Below are positions 50,320-59,357 of a stretch of 64,000 nt of DNA, in pieces. Both the position numbers and the translations under genes were made by a program. Every line of letters begins with the position of its first letter. Position 1 is the first letter of the stretch. The DNA is from Candidatus Flexicrinis proximus (GTDB lineage: Bacteria; Chloroflexota; Anaerolineae; Aggregatilineales; Phototrophicaceae). The notes beneath the pieces are model-generated. The model did not search any database. It was not told the DNA's origin and saw only the letters and a program-made list of their open reading frames with translations. Location of the stretch: positions 186,001 to 250,000 of the forward strand of contig JADJQF010000002.1 in the NCBI GenBank assembly GCA_016712885.1, in the 5' to 3' direction.

Positions 50320-51498
50320 ATGGCCGATGCAGTACAACAGCTTGAGAACTACCGCCGCATTCTGGAGATCAGCAAACAGCTGAATTCGACTTTGGAGTAT
50401 CGCGCGCTGCTTCAGCAGATCGTCGCGGCGGTTGTCGAGGTATTGCGGGTCGAAGCGGCAACAATCATGCTGATGGACCCCAGCACAGGTGAATTGCGCT
50501 TCGAGATCGCGTCTAACCTGCGCCCACAGGAAACCGAGAAGATTATCGTCCCCATGGAGGGAAGCATTGCGGGCTGGATCGCAACACACGGCGAGCCGCG
50601 CGTGATTGAAGATGTAAGCAAGGAGCCGATTCACTTTCGGCAGGTCGACACGGTAACGGCGTTTGAGACCCGCAACCTACTGGGTGTTCCCCTGAAGACC
50701 CACACAAAGGTGATCGGGGTACTTCAGGCGGTCAATAAGCCAAGTGGAACGTTTACGGGCGAAGACGTCAACCTGCTGACCATTCTGGCCAGCCAGGCCG
50801 GTGTAGCGATTGAAAACGCCAGGCTATTCATGCAAAGCGATTTCATCAGCGAGATTGTTCACGAGCTGCGCACCCCGCTTGCCGCACTTAAGGCCAGCAC
50901 ATCTCTCCTAAAGCGCCCTAACCTCCCGCCGGAGAAACGCGCAGAAGTTCACAATCTGTTGGAAGAGGAAACTGATCGGCTAATCCATCTCACGTCGGAT
51001 TTTCTGGATCTATCCCGCCTCGAGTCTGGGCGTGCTGAGATGGACCTCGCGCCCTTCGAACTTGCGAATCTGATCCGGGACTGTGTAACGATCGTCGAGC
51101 CGCAGGCAGGCACTCGCAATGTTGCGGTTGTCTCGGACATCGATCCGCTTGTCGCGTTCGGCGATAAAGGCAAATTGAAGCAGGTGCTACTCAACCTGCT
51201 GACCAACGCAATCAAGTACAATCGGCCGGCCGGAGAGGTGCGCGTCAGTGCGTTTGGCGTGGGGAACGGTTTTGCCCAGATCGATGTAACTGATACAGGT
51301 CATGGGATCAGCCCTGATAACCTGCCGAACATGTTTCGCAAGTTCTTCCGTGTGGCCGATACCGCCGGGACGGTCCAAGGGACAGGGCTGGGGTTGGCGA
51401 TCAGCAAGCACATCGTCGAAAGCCACGGCGGCGCGATTTGGGTGACAAGTACGCCGGGGGTCGGATCGAAGTTCTCGTTTACGCTGCCGATAAAGTAG
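50320..51498 (+). CDS. GAF-domain sensor histidine kinase
   Basis: 392 residues starting 4 nt after the CpaE-like frame. A GAF domain spans ~20-165 (STLEYRALLQQIVAAVVEVL, SIAGWIATHGEPRVI, LLGVPLKTHTKVIGVLQAVN). HisKA has the phospho-acceptor His in SEIVHELRTPLAALK. The HATPase_c boxes are LLNLLTNAIKYN (N), DTGHGIS (G1), MFRKFFR (F) and GTGLGLAISK (G2). Soluble, no membrane helix. The receiver-ATPase upstream could be its partner, though it is broken by a frameshift. Confidence 0.93.
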   Translation: MADAVQQLENYRRILEISKQLNSTLEYRALLQQIVAAVVEVLRVEAATIMLMDPSTGELRFEIASNLRPQETEKIIVPMEGSIAGWIATHGEPRVIEDVSKEPIHFRQVDTVTAFETRNLLGVPLKTHTKVIGVLQAVNKPSGTFTGEDVNLLTILASQAGVAIENARLFMQSDFISEIVHELRTPLAALKASTSLLKRPNLPPEKRAEVHNLLEEETDRLIHLTSDFLDLSRLESGRAEMDLAPFELANLIRDCVTIVEPQAGTRNVAVVSDIDPLVAFGDKGKLKQVLLNLLTNAIKYNRPAGEVRVSAFGVGNGFAQIDVTDTGHGISPDNLPNMFRKFFRVADTAGTVQGTGLGLAISKHIVESHGGAIWVTSTPGVGSKFSFTLPIK

Positions 51499-51523
51499 AA
51501 GTTTCGTTTAGGCGATGTTGTAT

Positions 51524-52471
51524 TTAGAGATCCAGCAGCACTTTGAGCGTCCCTGGCTCGGCGGCGTGCTCCAGGGCGTTCTGCGCGTTGTCGAGCAGAT
51601 ACCGGGCTGCAATCATGCTCTCGACATCGACAAGTCCCCGTTCGAGTAAACGCAGAGCAACTGGAAACGGACCACATCGGCTGCCTACAACCCGGATTTC
51701 ATCCACAACCACCCGCGTAAGATCGGCCTGCGGCAAGCCGGTATAGGTGCTTTTCAAATGAATCGTGCCACGAGGGCGCACCAGTCCAAGTGCGGTGTCG
51801 AACCCCTCACGCGTGCCTGTGCAATCGATGACGACGTCGGCATGCCTGCGCGGCAAGTCATCAGTCTGCACTGGCTCAATCCCCCATTTGAGAAGCAGCT
51901 CGGCAACCTGCGGGCGCCTGACTACGGCCCTCACGCGAATCCCGGTAAGGCGCAGAACCTGCGCGCACAGAAGTCCGAGTTTTCCCGCCCCCACCAGAAC
52001 CACTTCGGCGTTGGGGGAGATCGGCTCACACTCTAAAATTTGCAGGGCTGCAGCAAGCGGTTCGACGAAGACCGCATGGTCGTCGGAAACCGTATCCGGC
52101 ACCGCATGCAAATTTGCGACAGCAAGGGCCATCAAGTCGGACATCGCCCCGTCGTGGCGGTCAATTCCTACCGTCACGCGATTGCGGCACTGCGTGTGGT
52201 ACCCGCGACGGCACATATCGCAGTGGCCGCAGGTCACGTTAATCTCACCTACAACTCGCTTACCCTTCCATTCGGAGGGGCCGTCAATCACCTCACCGAC
52301 AAACTCGTGGCCGAGAATGCCGCGGAAATTCATATAGCCTTTGATCAGCTCAAGATCCGTATTGCAGATTCCTACACGGCGAATCCTGATCAGGGCTTGT
52401 CCAGCCTTGATCACAGGTTCGGGCCAGTTGTTTGAGACGACGAGCTGGTCGGAAAGGACAACAGCACGCAT
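51524..52471 (-). CDS. Zinc-dependent medium-chain dehydrogenase
   Basis: 315 residues, short for the family. Catalytic zinc ligands lie in VGICNTDLEL and GHEFVGEV, structural zinc in CGHCDMCRRGYHTQC, and the cofactor loop is VVLVGAGKLGLLCAQ. Members oxidise or reduce alcohols or polyols (threonine, sorbitol, L-idonate). Substrate unknown. Its 3' end lies 25 nt from the kinase gene's 3' end; secF is 16 nt upstream on the same strand, so it may be the tail gene of the secDF operon. Confidence 0.9.
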   Translation of the reverse strand: MRAVVLSDQLVVSNNWPEPVIKAGQALIRIRRVGICNTDLELIKGYMNFRGILGHEFVGEVIDGPSEWKGKRVVGEINVTCGHCDMCRRGYHTQCRNRVTVGIDRHDGAMSDLMALAVANLHAVPDTVSDDHAVFVEPLAAALQILECEPISPNAEVVLVGAGKLGLLCAQVLRLTGIRVRAVVRRPQVAELLLKWGIEPVQTDDLPRRHADVVIDCTGTREGFDTALGLVRPRGTIHLKSTYTGLPQADLTRVVVDEIRVVGSRCGPFPVALRLLERGLVDVESMIAARYLLDNAQNALEHAAEPGTLKVLLDL

Positions 52472-52487
52472 AGTGAAGGCGTCCCTG

Positions 52488-53450
52488 CTATTCCGTTGGG
52501 AGCGGCGGCGGCATCAGCTTTCCGAGGCGCGAGACCAGCGGAAGCTCGCCCTTTTCCCATGCAATCAGGAGCGGTGCCGCCGTGAAGATCGAAGAGTAGG
52601 TTCCGCTGACTAGGCCCAGAAACAGGATGAATATGAACTGCTTGATGGTCTCACCGCCAAAGAGCAGGATGGCGGCCATGATGAAAAACGCGTTTAGCTG
52701 GGTCGCAAGCGAACGGTGGATGGTTTCCCAGATACTACGATTGATAATCGTCTCGTACGGCTCGCCGAGGTAAAGGGGGATGTTCTCTCGGATGCGATCA
52801 AAAAGGACGATTGAGTCCTGAACGCTGAAGGCAAGGATCGTGAGAACTGCGGTCAGGAACAGCGCGTCGACCTCCCAGCCAAAAAACAGGCTGGTGATGG
52901 AGGCCAGTCCTAAGACAACCAGAACGTCGTGGATCATGGCTGCAATGGCGCAAATGCCATAGCGGAGCGCCTTGGGAACCGTTCGAAACGCAATCACGAT
53001 GAAGAGCGTGACGATGATGGAACCGGCCAGCACGGCGAAGAAGGCCGCCCGTGCGACTTCCGCGCCGATCGTCTCGCTGACCCGCTCAATTCGCGTCGAC
53101 TCGCGATCAAGCGGTGCAAGCGTGTTGAGGTCGGTCAAGAGGTCTTCAGAAGCAGCTTGCTCAAGGAACTGGCCGCGCACTGACCAGCGTTCGTTTCCCG
53201 CCGAGTCAACAACGCGCTGCACCGTGAGATTTGAGTCGTCGTATCTGGAGAACACACCGCGAAGTGCTTCTTCGGTGATCACCTCTTCTGTAAAACGGAG
53301 GTCATAAATGCTGCCTCCGACAAAGTCGATACTGAGGCGAAAAGGTTCGCCGGTCGTGAGTATCGAATAGACCATCACAAGCAGCCCCGGCAGGATAATT
53401 GCCGCGGAGATGAGGAAGAAATAGCGCCGTTTCTCGATCAGATTGAACAT
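52488..53450 (-). CDS. secF: Protein translocase subunit SecF
   Basis: 320 residues, six membrane helices. N-terminal FNLIEKRRYFFLISAAIILPG, the FVGGSIYDLRF periplasmic entry, IVTLFIVIAFRTVPKALRYG, the conserved DSIVLFDRIREN in helix 4 region and a C-terminal FLGLVSGTYSSIFTA are all SecF marks. With SecD it uses the proton-motive force to pull preproteins out of SecYEG. Starts 12 nt after secD. Confidence 0.96.
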   Translation of the reverse strand: MFNLIEKRRYFFLISAAIILPGLLVMVYSILTTGEPFRLSIDFVGGSIYDLRFTEEVITEEALRGVFSRYDDSNLTVQRVVDSAGNERWSVRGQFLEQAASEDLLTDLNTLAPLDRESTRIERVSETIGAEVARAAFFAVLAGSIIVTLFIVIAFRTVPKALRYGICAIAAMIHDVLVVLGLASITSLFFGWEVDALFLTAVLTILAFSVQDSIVLFDRIRENIPLYLGEPYETIINRSIWETIHRSLATQLNAFFIMAAILLFGGETIKQFIFILFLGLVSGTYSSIFTAAPLLIAWEKGELPLVSRLGKLMPPPLPTE

Positions 53451-53462
53451 TTTCCGCCTCCT

Positions 53463-54881
53463 CTACGCGCCGAGCAGCCACTTACGCTCGGCCAGCGGCT
53501 TCTGCAACCACTGGGCGAGAATGTACAAGAATGAGCGAGTCACGACTGTCGCCGTGAATAGGTTAATGACGAGACCCAGAATGAGCGTAATGGCGAAGCC
53601 GCTGACGACGCTTGCTCCCGGGGTCTGGCCGAAGAAGAACAGGACAGCGCACATGATAATGGTGGACGTGTTTGAGTCCCTGATGGAACCCCATGCACGG
53701 GCAAACCCATTGTCTAGGGCAGCGCCGAGCGGCTTGCCAGCGCGGAGTTCTTCCTTGATGCGTTCAAAGATCAGAATGTTGCCATCAACCGCCGTCCCAA
53801 CCGAGATCAGGAAGCCTGTGATGGCAGGAAGGGTCAGTGTAACGGGAAGCAGCTTGTAGGCCGCGATGTTCAGCAAGACGAAGACCAGCAGCGCCAGAGC
53901 GGCCGCAACACCGGGGACACGATAGTAGAGGAGCATAAAGGAAAGGACGACCAACACGCCGATTACGCCAGCGCGAATGCTCAGGTTTACGGACTGCTGG
54001 CCGAGGGTTGCACCAACATCGGTGACGGCTTCCTCACGGAGGGGGATTGGAAGCGCGCCAGAGCGGAGCTGAAGGGCCAGCGTGGAGGCGGTCTCCTGCG
54101 TATAATTCCCTTCAATCACGAATTGATTGCTCAGCTGTGACTGTATGATCGGCGCGGAAAGCAGAACACTATCCAAGACGATGGCGAGCGGTTCGCCGAC
54201 GCGCTGGCCGGTAAACGTCGCAAACGTGGCCGCTCCGGATTCGGTAAGTTCGACGGCGATATAGAAGTCGCCCGTATTCGTATCGAACTGCGCGGACGCC
54301 GCCTTCAGATCGGCGCCGGTCAGCACCGTTTGAAACGGAAGACCCGTTCGCGGATTGGTGAGTATGGGTGCGATGGCGCGTGCGGTGGTATCGCCGGTCT
54401 CTTCCCGTGCGCGGATGAGTTCGTCCTGCGCTGTGGTCAGGATCCGCTGATCAACGAGCGCGCTGACCTGACCGCTACCGAGTCCGGCAAAGTCGACGAA
54501 TTCAAGCAGTGCCGTAGCTTTTATGGTTTCGACGGCCTGAGCTTTATCCGTAACGCCAGGGAGTTCAACCAGGATTCGGCGGTCACCCTGGACTTGGACA
54601 GTCGCTTCCGTTAAGCCAAGCCCATTTACACGCCGATTCACATTGTCAGCCGCGCGCTGCAAATCCTCGCGGGTAAATGAACTTACCGGAAGTGCGGCTT
54701 CGAGAAGCACACGGACGCCGCCCACGAGGTCAAGCCCCAGCGGCTGTTCCTTGATAACGATTTCGGGAGTCCCGTCATTGTCGGTATCAAGCGAGAAGCC
54801 GTTCGACGCAGGTGATGCCACCCAGATACAGAAGGCCGTCAACACTACAATGATAGCCAGCCATCGATAATGCTGATTCAT
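53463..54881 (-). CDS. secD: Protein translocase subunit SecD
   Basis: 472 residues, six membrane helices. LGLDLVGGVRVLLEA and RRVNGLGLTEATVQVQGDRR form the P1 base; FLISVGTAVDGNILIFERIKEEL carries the D-x-N proton-pathway motif; FFFGQTPGASVVSGFAITL ends helix 5-6. Overlaps yajC by 4 nt (ATGA). Shorter than E. coli SecD, as usual in Gram-positive-type and Chloroflexota proteins. Confidence 0.96.
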   Translation of the reverse strand: MNQHYRWLAIIVVLTAFCIWVASPASNGFSLDTDNDGTPEIVIKEQPLGLDLVGGVRVLLEAALPVSSFTREDLQRAADNVNRRVNGLGLTEATVQVQGDRRILVELPGVTDKAQAVETIKATALLEFVDFAGLGSGQVSALVDQRILTTAQDELIRAREETGDTTARAIAPILTNPRTGLPFQTVLTGADLKAASAQFDTNTGDFYIAVELTESGAATFATFTGQRVGEPLAIVLDSVLLSAPIIQSQLSNQFVIEGNYTQETASTLALQLRSGALPIPLREEAVTDVGATLGQQSVNLSIRAGVIGVLVVLSFMLLYYRVPGVAAALALLVFVLLNIAAYKLLPVTLTLPAITGFLISVGTAVDGNILIFERIKEELRAGKPLGAALDNGFARAWGSIRDSNTSTIIMCAVLFFFGQTPGASVVSGFAITLILGLVINLFTATVVTRSFLYILAQWLQKPLAERKWLLGA

Positions 54882-55240
54882 ACGCTGCCTTTCTGATGCG
54901 GGCTGCCCGCGGGTTCACCGGAGGCGACGTCGTCGTCACGCAGACCCATCCGCGCGTTCATGGCTAACTCTTCAGGATCAAATGGTTCAAGAAGCGAGGC
55001 TGTTACTGCCCGAACGACAATGCCGGGAGCAATTTCGACCAGCGCGTAACCTTCCGTGCCGCGAATTTCCAGCACACGACCAATGATGCCGCCAGCAGTG
55101 ATTACCTCGTCACCTTCCGCTAAAGTACGCGCGAATTTCTGCCGTTTGCTGAATTCGCGCTGCTTGGGGAAGATCACGAGCGACCAATAGCCTGCTAACA
55201 CCAGCGCCATCACGAACGCAAGCGCAGCCCATTCTCCCAT
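54878..55240 (-). CDS. yajC: SecDF accessory protein YajC
   Basis: 120 residues: one N-terminal membrane helix (GEWAALAFVMALVLAGYWSLVIFP) followed by the YajC motif KQREFSKRQKFARTLAEGDEV and ITAGGIIGRVLEI. Acts with SecDF at the translocon. First gene of the yajC-secD-secF unit, with its own promoter at 55273-55301. Confidence 0.93.
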   Translation of the reverse strand: MGEWAALAFVMALVLAGYWSLVIFPKQREFSKRQKFARTLAEGDEVITAGGIIGRVLEIRGTEGYALVEIAPGIVVRAVTASLLEPFDPEELAMNARMGLRDDDVASGEPAGSPHQKGSV

Positions 55241-55272
55241 GTTTCAATACCCTGGTTCTGACTTCGGCCAGC

Positions 55273-55301
55273 ATGATACTCCCGTACTTTTGGCATTACA
55301 A
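55273..55301 (-). promoter_or_regulatory. Promoter of yajC-secDF
   Basis: Minus-strand TTGTAA (55301-55296), exactly 17 nt, TATCAT (55278-55273). Start expected near 55266, 26 nt before yajC. Confidence 0.65.
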
Positions 55302-55422
55302 CGGTTGGCGTTTGCTTATAGGGCCGTTCAGTCCTTCCAACCACGAGAACAAGCGTGGCGCGCACACGTCAGTTACGTGAGAATGTGGGGTACTGTCTCG
55401 ATCATTCCTCAATTGCGGGGGA

Positions 55423-55452
55423 TTGACGATGAAAGCCGCATCGTGTTACAGT
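55423..55452 (+). promoter_or_regulatory. Promoter of the T-box operon
   Basis: TTGACG (55423-55428), 18 nt, TACAGT (55447-55452). Start expected near 55459, about 25 nt before the T-box stem I. The spacer is one longer than ideal. Confidence 0.5.
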
Positions 55453-55482
55453 TTTCGCAACGCTATATAGAAAGACTGTGAA

Positions 55483-55709
55483 CGGGAGAAGTACGCGCTT
55501 CCCCGGCCAACAGAGAGTGCAGGCCATCGGCTGAAAGCTTGCGCGGGCACAGAGCGCGGAAGTCGTCCGGGAGTTGTTCCCCAGAAATGATAGTAAGGGG
55601 AAACGGGAGCGCCCGTTACAGCAATCGAGCGCCGCAGAGTATCTGCGGAAGCAAGGTGGTACCGCGAAGCAGCGCCTTCGCCCTTGTATTGGGCGGGGCG
55701 TTTTTGTTT
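55483..55709 (+). promoter_or_regulatory. T-box leader with valine (GUC) specifier
   Basis: Stem I contains AGTA (55490-55493) opposite GAA (55559-55561), the S-turn, with the specifier GTC at 55562-55564 read as a valine codon. AGAGAG is at 55513-55518 and the GGCTGAAAGC loop follows. The T-box core AAGGTGGTACCGCG is at 55653-55666. TGGT within it can pair with the CCA end and discriminator A of tRNA-Val. A G/C terminator (55672-55700) followed by TTTTTGTTT ends it. Uncharged tRNA-Val is expected to favour read-through into the methyltransferase and valS. Confidence 0.92.
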
Positions 55710-55722
55710 CTAAGGAGGTCGC

Positions 55723-56508
55723 ATGACCGTCAGTAACGATACGACAGCTTTCTATGATTCGGTGGCCGAACATTACCCGCTGTTCTACCGGGACTGGGAG
55801 ACGCAGCTAGACCGCGAAGGTTTATCGCTGCGCGCTATATTCCGCAACAAGGGTATAGTGCGTGTACTGGATGCGGCGTGCGGCGCCGGGACACAGGCTA
55901 TTGCACTGGCGAAGCTGGGCTTCGAGGTCGTGGCATGCGATCCGAGCGCCGGCATGCTGAGGAAAGCCAGCGAAATCGCTGTGCAGTATGACGTGCTGAA
56001 CAAGATCGACTTTCAGCGTATCGACTTTTTACATCTGCACGATGTCGTGAAGGGGCCGTTCGACGCGATTGTGTGCAAGGGCAACAGCCTGCCCCACCTG
56101 CTGCTCGATGAGGAGATCGAGAATACACTTCTGATCTTCTATGAGTTGATGCGACCAGGCGGGGTTCTGGTGATCGGAATGCGAGACTTCGGACCATTCA
56201 TGGAAGACCGTCCCCAGTTCATTCCCGGTTTTGCCCACGAGAATGACGATGGCAGCGAGTTCATCACATTCGATCTATGGGAATGGCACGATGGACCACC
56301 AGTCATAGCCACGCAGAACCTCTTTATCATTCAGGGGAGCGAAAAACCTGGCTATAAAACGGTCAAGCGTCGAGTTCGCTATCGGCCGCTGTCGACCGAC
56401 GAAGTGAAAGTCGTTCTCCTGGAGCGCGGTTTCGAAGATGTAACCGATCAGGCAGATCGGACCGAACGCGTACTGGTCGCCCGCAAACCATTATCAGCCG
56501 GAAAGTGA
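55723..56508 (+). CDS. Class I SAM-dependent methyltransferase in the valS T-box operon
   Basis: 261 residues, with a very strong AAGGAGG site. The class I fold is seen: VRVLDAACGAGTQAIALAK (motif I), VVACDPSAGML, PFDAIVCKGNSLPHLL (motif II region) and LMRPGGVLVIGMRDF (motif III). It resembles glycine/sarcosine N-methyltransferases and ubiE-like enzymes, but the substrate is not identified. It lies between the T-box and valS, 141 nt ahead of valS, which has no second leader. A tRNA- or amino-acid-related role is possible. Confidence 0.88.
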   Translation: MTVSNDTTAFYDSVAEHYPLFYRDWETQLDREGLSLRAIFRNKGIVRVLDAACGAGTQAIALAKLGFEVVACDPSAGMLRKASEIAVQYDVLNKIDFQRIDFLHLHDVVKGPFDAIVCKGNSLPHLLLDEEIENTLLIFYELMRPGGVLVIGMRDFGPFMEDRPQFIPGFAHENDDGSEFITFDLWEWHDGPPVIATQNLFIIQGSEKPGYKTVKRRVRYRPLSTDEVKVVLLERGFEDVTDQADRTERVLVARKPLSAGK

Positions 56509-56649
56509 ACGGACGAGTTCACCATCCGCAGCAAGAAAAGAAGCGATCGCACAAGTTTCATTAACCAACCCTATCCCTTGAAAACCTTTGGCGGTGTGAC
56601 GAACAGTCAGCGCCAACATGAGCAACCAAACGACTGAGGAGAGTAAACG

Positions 56650-59262
56650 ATGCCTGCTATGCCCAAAAACTTCGACTTTGCCGAGGCCGAAAAACGCCTG
56701 TATGAGAAATGGGAGACTGAAGGCTGGTTTAAGCCGGAAGTTGCGGCCCACGATGCAGAACCTTTCGTGATCTCGATGCCGCCGCCAAATATCACAGGTG
56801 CGCTGCATATCGGTCATGCGCTATTCGCTTCGCTTGAAGACCTCATGATTCGTTACGAAAGAATGCGAGGAAAGGCCGCCCTGTGGGTGCCGGGAACGGA
56901 TCACGCAAGCATCGCGACCCACCTGGTGGTCGAGCGGATGCTGGAGAGCGAAGGGACATCCCGTCATGAAGTCGGCCGTGAGGAATTTCTGGCGCGGACG
57001 TGGGCCTGGAAGGCAGAAACCGGCGGCAGGATCACCCGGCAGCTGCGGCGGCTCGGTGCGTCGTGCGACTGGTCGCGCGAACGGTTTACGTTGGATGATG
57101 GGCTGTCAGACGCGGTGATCGACGTATTCATCACACTGTTTGAACAAGGCCTGATTTACCGCGGTCCACGTCTTGTGAATTGGTCACCCGGACTGCAGAC
57201 GGCGGTCAGCGATGTCGAGGTCGAACGCGAAGAAGAAAACGGCAAGCTTTACTTCTTTCGGTATCCCGTTGAAGGCGGTGATTTTGTGCCGGTGGCAACC
57301 ACGCGCCCGGAGACCATCCTTGGCGACACCGCCGTGTGTGTCCATCCGGAGGATCCACGCTACCAGCGGCTGATCGGCAAGACGGCCTATGTGCCAATGC
57401 TGAATCGCGCAATCCCCGTGATTGCGGATGAGTACGTTGACCGCGAATTTGGAACCGGCGCGCTGAAGATCACGCCCGCACATGACTTTAATGACTATAC
57501 GCTGGGCCAGAAGCACGGTCTGCAGGTCATCAACATCATGAATAAAGACGCGACGATCAATGAAAACGGCGGAAAGTACGTCGGGCTTGACCGCGATGTG
57601 GCGCGCAAGGCGCTGTGGGCGGATATGGAGGCGGCAGGGCTGACGATCGAAGTTAAGGACCACGTGATGGTTGTGCCGCGAAGCCAGCGCGGCGGCGAAG
57701 TCATCGAGCCGCTCATCAGCACGCAGTGGTGGTGCAAGATGCAGCCGCTGGCTGACAAAGCGATCGACGCTGTGCGTTCAGGCAAGATCAAGATCGTGCC
57801 GGAGCGCTTCGAAAAGGTGTTCTTCCACTGGATGGAGAACATTGAGGATTGGTGCATTAGCCGGCAGCTATGGTGGGGGCATCGCGTCCCGGCATGGCAC
57901 GGTCCCAACGGCCAGATCCATGTGGGCAAGACCTCGCCACAGGGTGATGGCTGGACAGCCGATGAGGATGTGCTTGATACGTGGTTCAGCAGCGGGCTCT
58001 GGCCGTTCAGCACGCTGGGCTGGCCGCAACAGACGGACGATTTGAAGCGCTATTATCCGACGCATGTTATGGAGACCGGACACGACGTCCTCTTCTTCTG
58101 GGTGGCCCGCATGATCATTTTCGGGCTGGGGTTCACTGACGAAGCGCCCTTCCATACCGTTTACCTGCATGGGTTGGTTCGGGATAAATTCGGTCGCAAA
58201 ATCAGCAAGACGCTCGGCAACGTGATTGATCCCCTGGACATCATGGATAAGTACGGCACCGATCCGCTGCGGCTGGCACTGCTGACGAGTGGGACGCCGG
58301 GAAACGATGTGAACCTTGACATCGACCGGGTGGAAAGCGAGTGGAAATTCGTCAATAAACTTTGGCAGATGACCAACTTTGTCACGTCCGCCCTACCCGA
58401 GGATTTTTCGCCGACCCTGCCTGAAGCGGCAGCGCTGGACTTACCGTCACGCTGGATTCTAAGCAGGCTCAACCGACTCAAGGATAACGTCCAGCATCTG
58501 TTCGAAATCTTCCAGTACGGGGAAGCAGGCCGACAGATACGGACTTTCCTGTGGGATGAATTTGCCGATTGGTACATTGAAGCGAGTAAGAACGCGCTCT
58601 ATAGTGAAGATTCTACGGCCAAGGCCAATACGCTGCAGGTTCTGTTCCATGTCCTTGAGACCGGCATGCGGCTGCTTCACCCCTATATGCCGTATGTAAC
58701 CGAAGAGATCTGGAGCTATCTGCCGGCCCGCCACGGGCTAATCATAGTTGCCCGCTGGCCAACCGCAGAGTCGGCATACGTCGACGATAAAGCCGAATCC
58801 GACATGGCAGTGATGATTGATCTGATTCGTGGCGTCCGGAACCTGCGTGCCGAGTACGGCGTCGAACCCAGCAAGAAAGTTCCTGCGGCGATCAACCCGG
58901 GAAGCCATGCTGAGAGCATTGAGAAACACGCCTATCTGTTCGCTCGACTCTGCAATGTTCCCGCCGTGTCACTCGTTACAAGCGCGCCGGAAGATTCGGC
59001 GTCCGCGGTGGTGAGTGATGCCGTACTGTACCTTCCCCTAGCTGGCCTGATCGATTATGCCGCGGAGATCGAGCGCCTGGAAAAAGAACAGGCAACCCTC
59101 AGTCAGCGCATTGCCAAAAGCGAAAGTATGCTCAGCAATGAAGGCTTTATGACGCGCGCCCGGCCAGAGGTCGTACAGCGTGAGCGGGACGCACTCGCCG
59201 AAATGAAGGCGAGCTTCACCAAAAACTCAGAGCGTCTTGGCGAGATTCGGTCAAAAGCCTGA
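56650..59262 (+). CDS. valS: Valyl-tRNA synthetase
   Basis: 870 residues. PPPNITGALHIGHAL has the HIGH motif at 53-56. RKISKTLGN near 517 is the KMSKS equivalent, with KISKT substituted. DVLDTWFSSGLWPFSTLGW and the CP1 editing region (TTRPETILGDTAV, FGTGALKITPAHD) mark ValRS. A C-terminal coiled coil (~815-865: EIERLEKEQATLSQRIAKS) completes the typical length. It charges tRNA-Val. SD GAGGAG. Expressed with the methyltransferase from the T-box. Confidence 0.97.
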   Translation: MPAMPKNFDFAEAEKRLYEKWETEGWFKPEVAAHDAEPFVISMPPPNITGALHIGHALFASLEDLMIRYERMRGKAALWVPGTDHASIATHLVVERMLESEGTSRHEVGREEFLARTWAWKAETGGRITRQLRRLGASCDWSRERFTLDDGLSDAVIDVFITLFEQGLIYRGPRLVNWSPGLQTAVSDVEVEREEENGKLYFFRYPVEGGDFVPVATTRPETILGDTAVCVHPEDPRYQRLIGKTAYVPMLNRAIPVIADEYVDREFGTGALKITPAHDFNDYTLGQKHGLQVINIMNKDATINENGGKYVGLDRDVARKALWADMEAAGLTIEVKDHVMVVPRSQRGGEVIEPLISTQWWCKMQPLADKAIDAVRSGKIKIVPERFEKVFFHWMENIEDWCISRQLWWGHRVPAWHGPNGQIHVGKTSPQGDGWTADEDVLDTWFSSGLWPFSTLGWPQQTDDLKRYYPTHVMETGHDVLFFWVARMIIFGLGFTDEAPFHTVYLHGLVRDKFGRKISKTLGNVIDPLDIMDKYGTDPLRLALLTSGTPGNDVNLDIDRVESEWKFVNKLWQMTNFVTSALPEDFSPTLPEAAALDLPSRWILSRLNRLKDNVQHLFEIFQYGEAGRQIRTFLWDEFADWYIEASKNALYSEDSTAKANTLQVLFHVLETGMRLLHPYMPYVTEEIWSYLPARHGLIIVARWPTAESAYVDDKAESDMAVMIDLIRGVRNLRAEYGVEPSKKVPAAINPGSHAESIEKHAYLFARLCNVPAVSLVTSAPEDSASAVVSDAVLYLPLAGLIDYAAEIERLEKEQATLSQRIAKSESMLSNEGFMTRARPEVVQRERDALAEMKASFTKNSERLGEIRSKA

Positions 59263-59357
59263 CGATCTGTCTTGAGTCGGAGGCGGGGGTCAAAACTCAG
59301 TTCCCCCGTCTGGTGATCTCAGGGCAGGCACGGAAGACAGACGGGATGGGACACAGC

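Noticed and set aside
59282..59310. GC-rich hairpin after valS
   Set aside because: Stem of about eight pairs but no T-run, so I do not call it a terminator.
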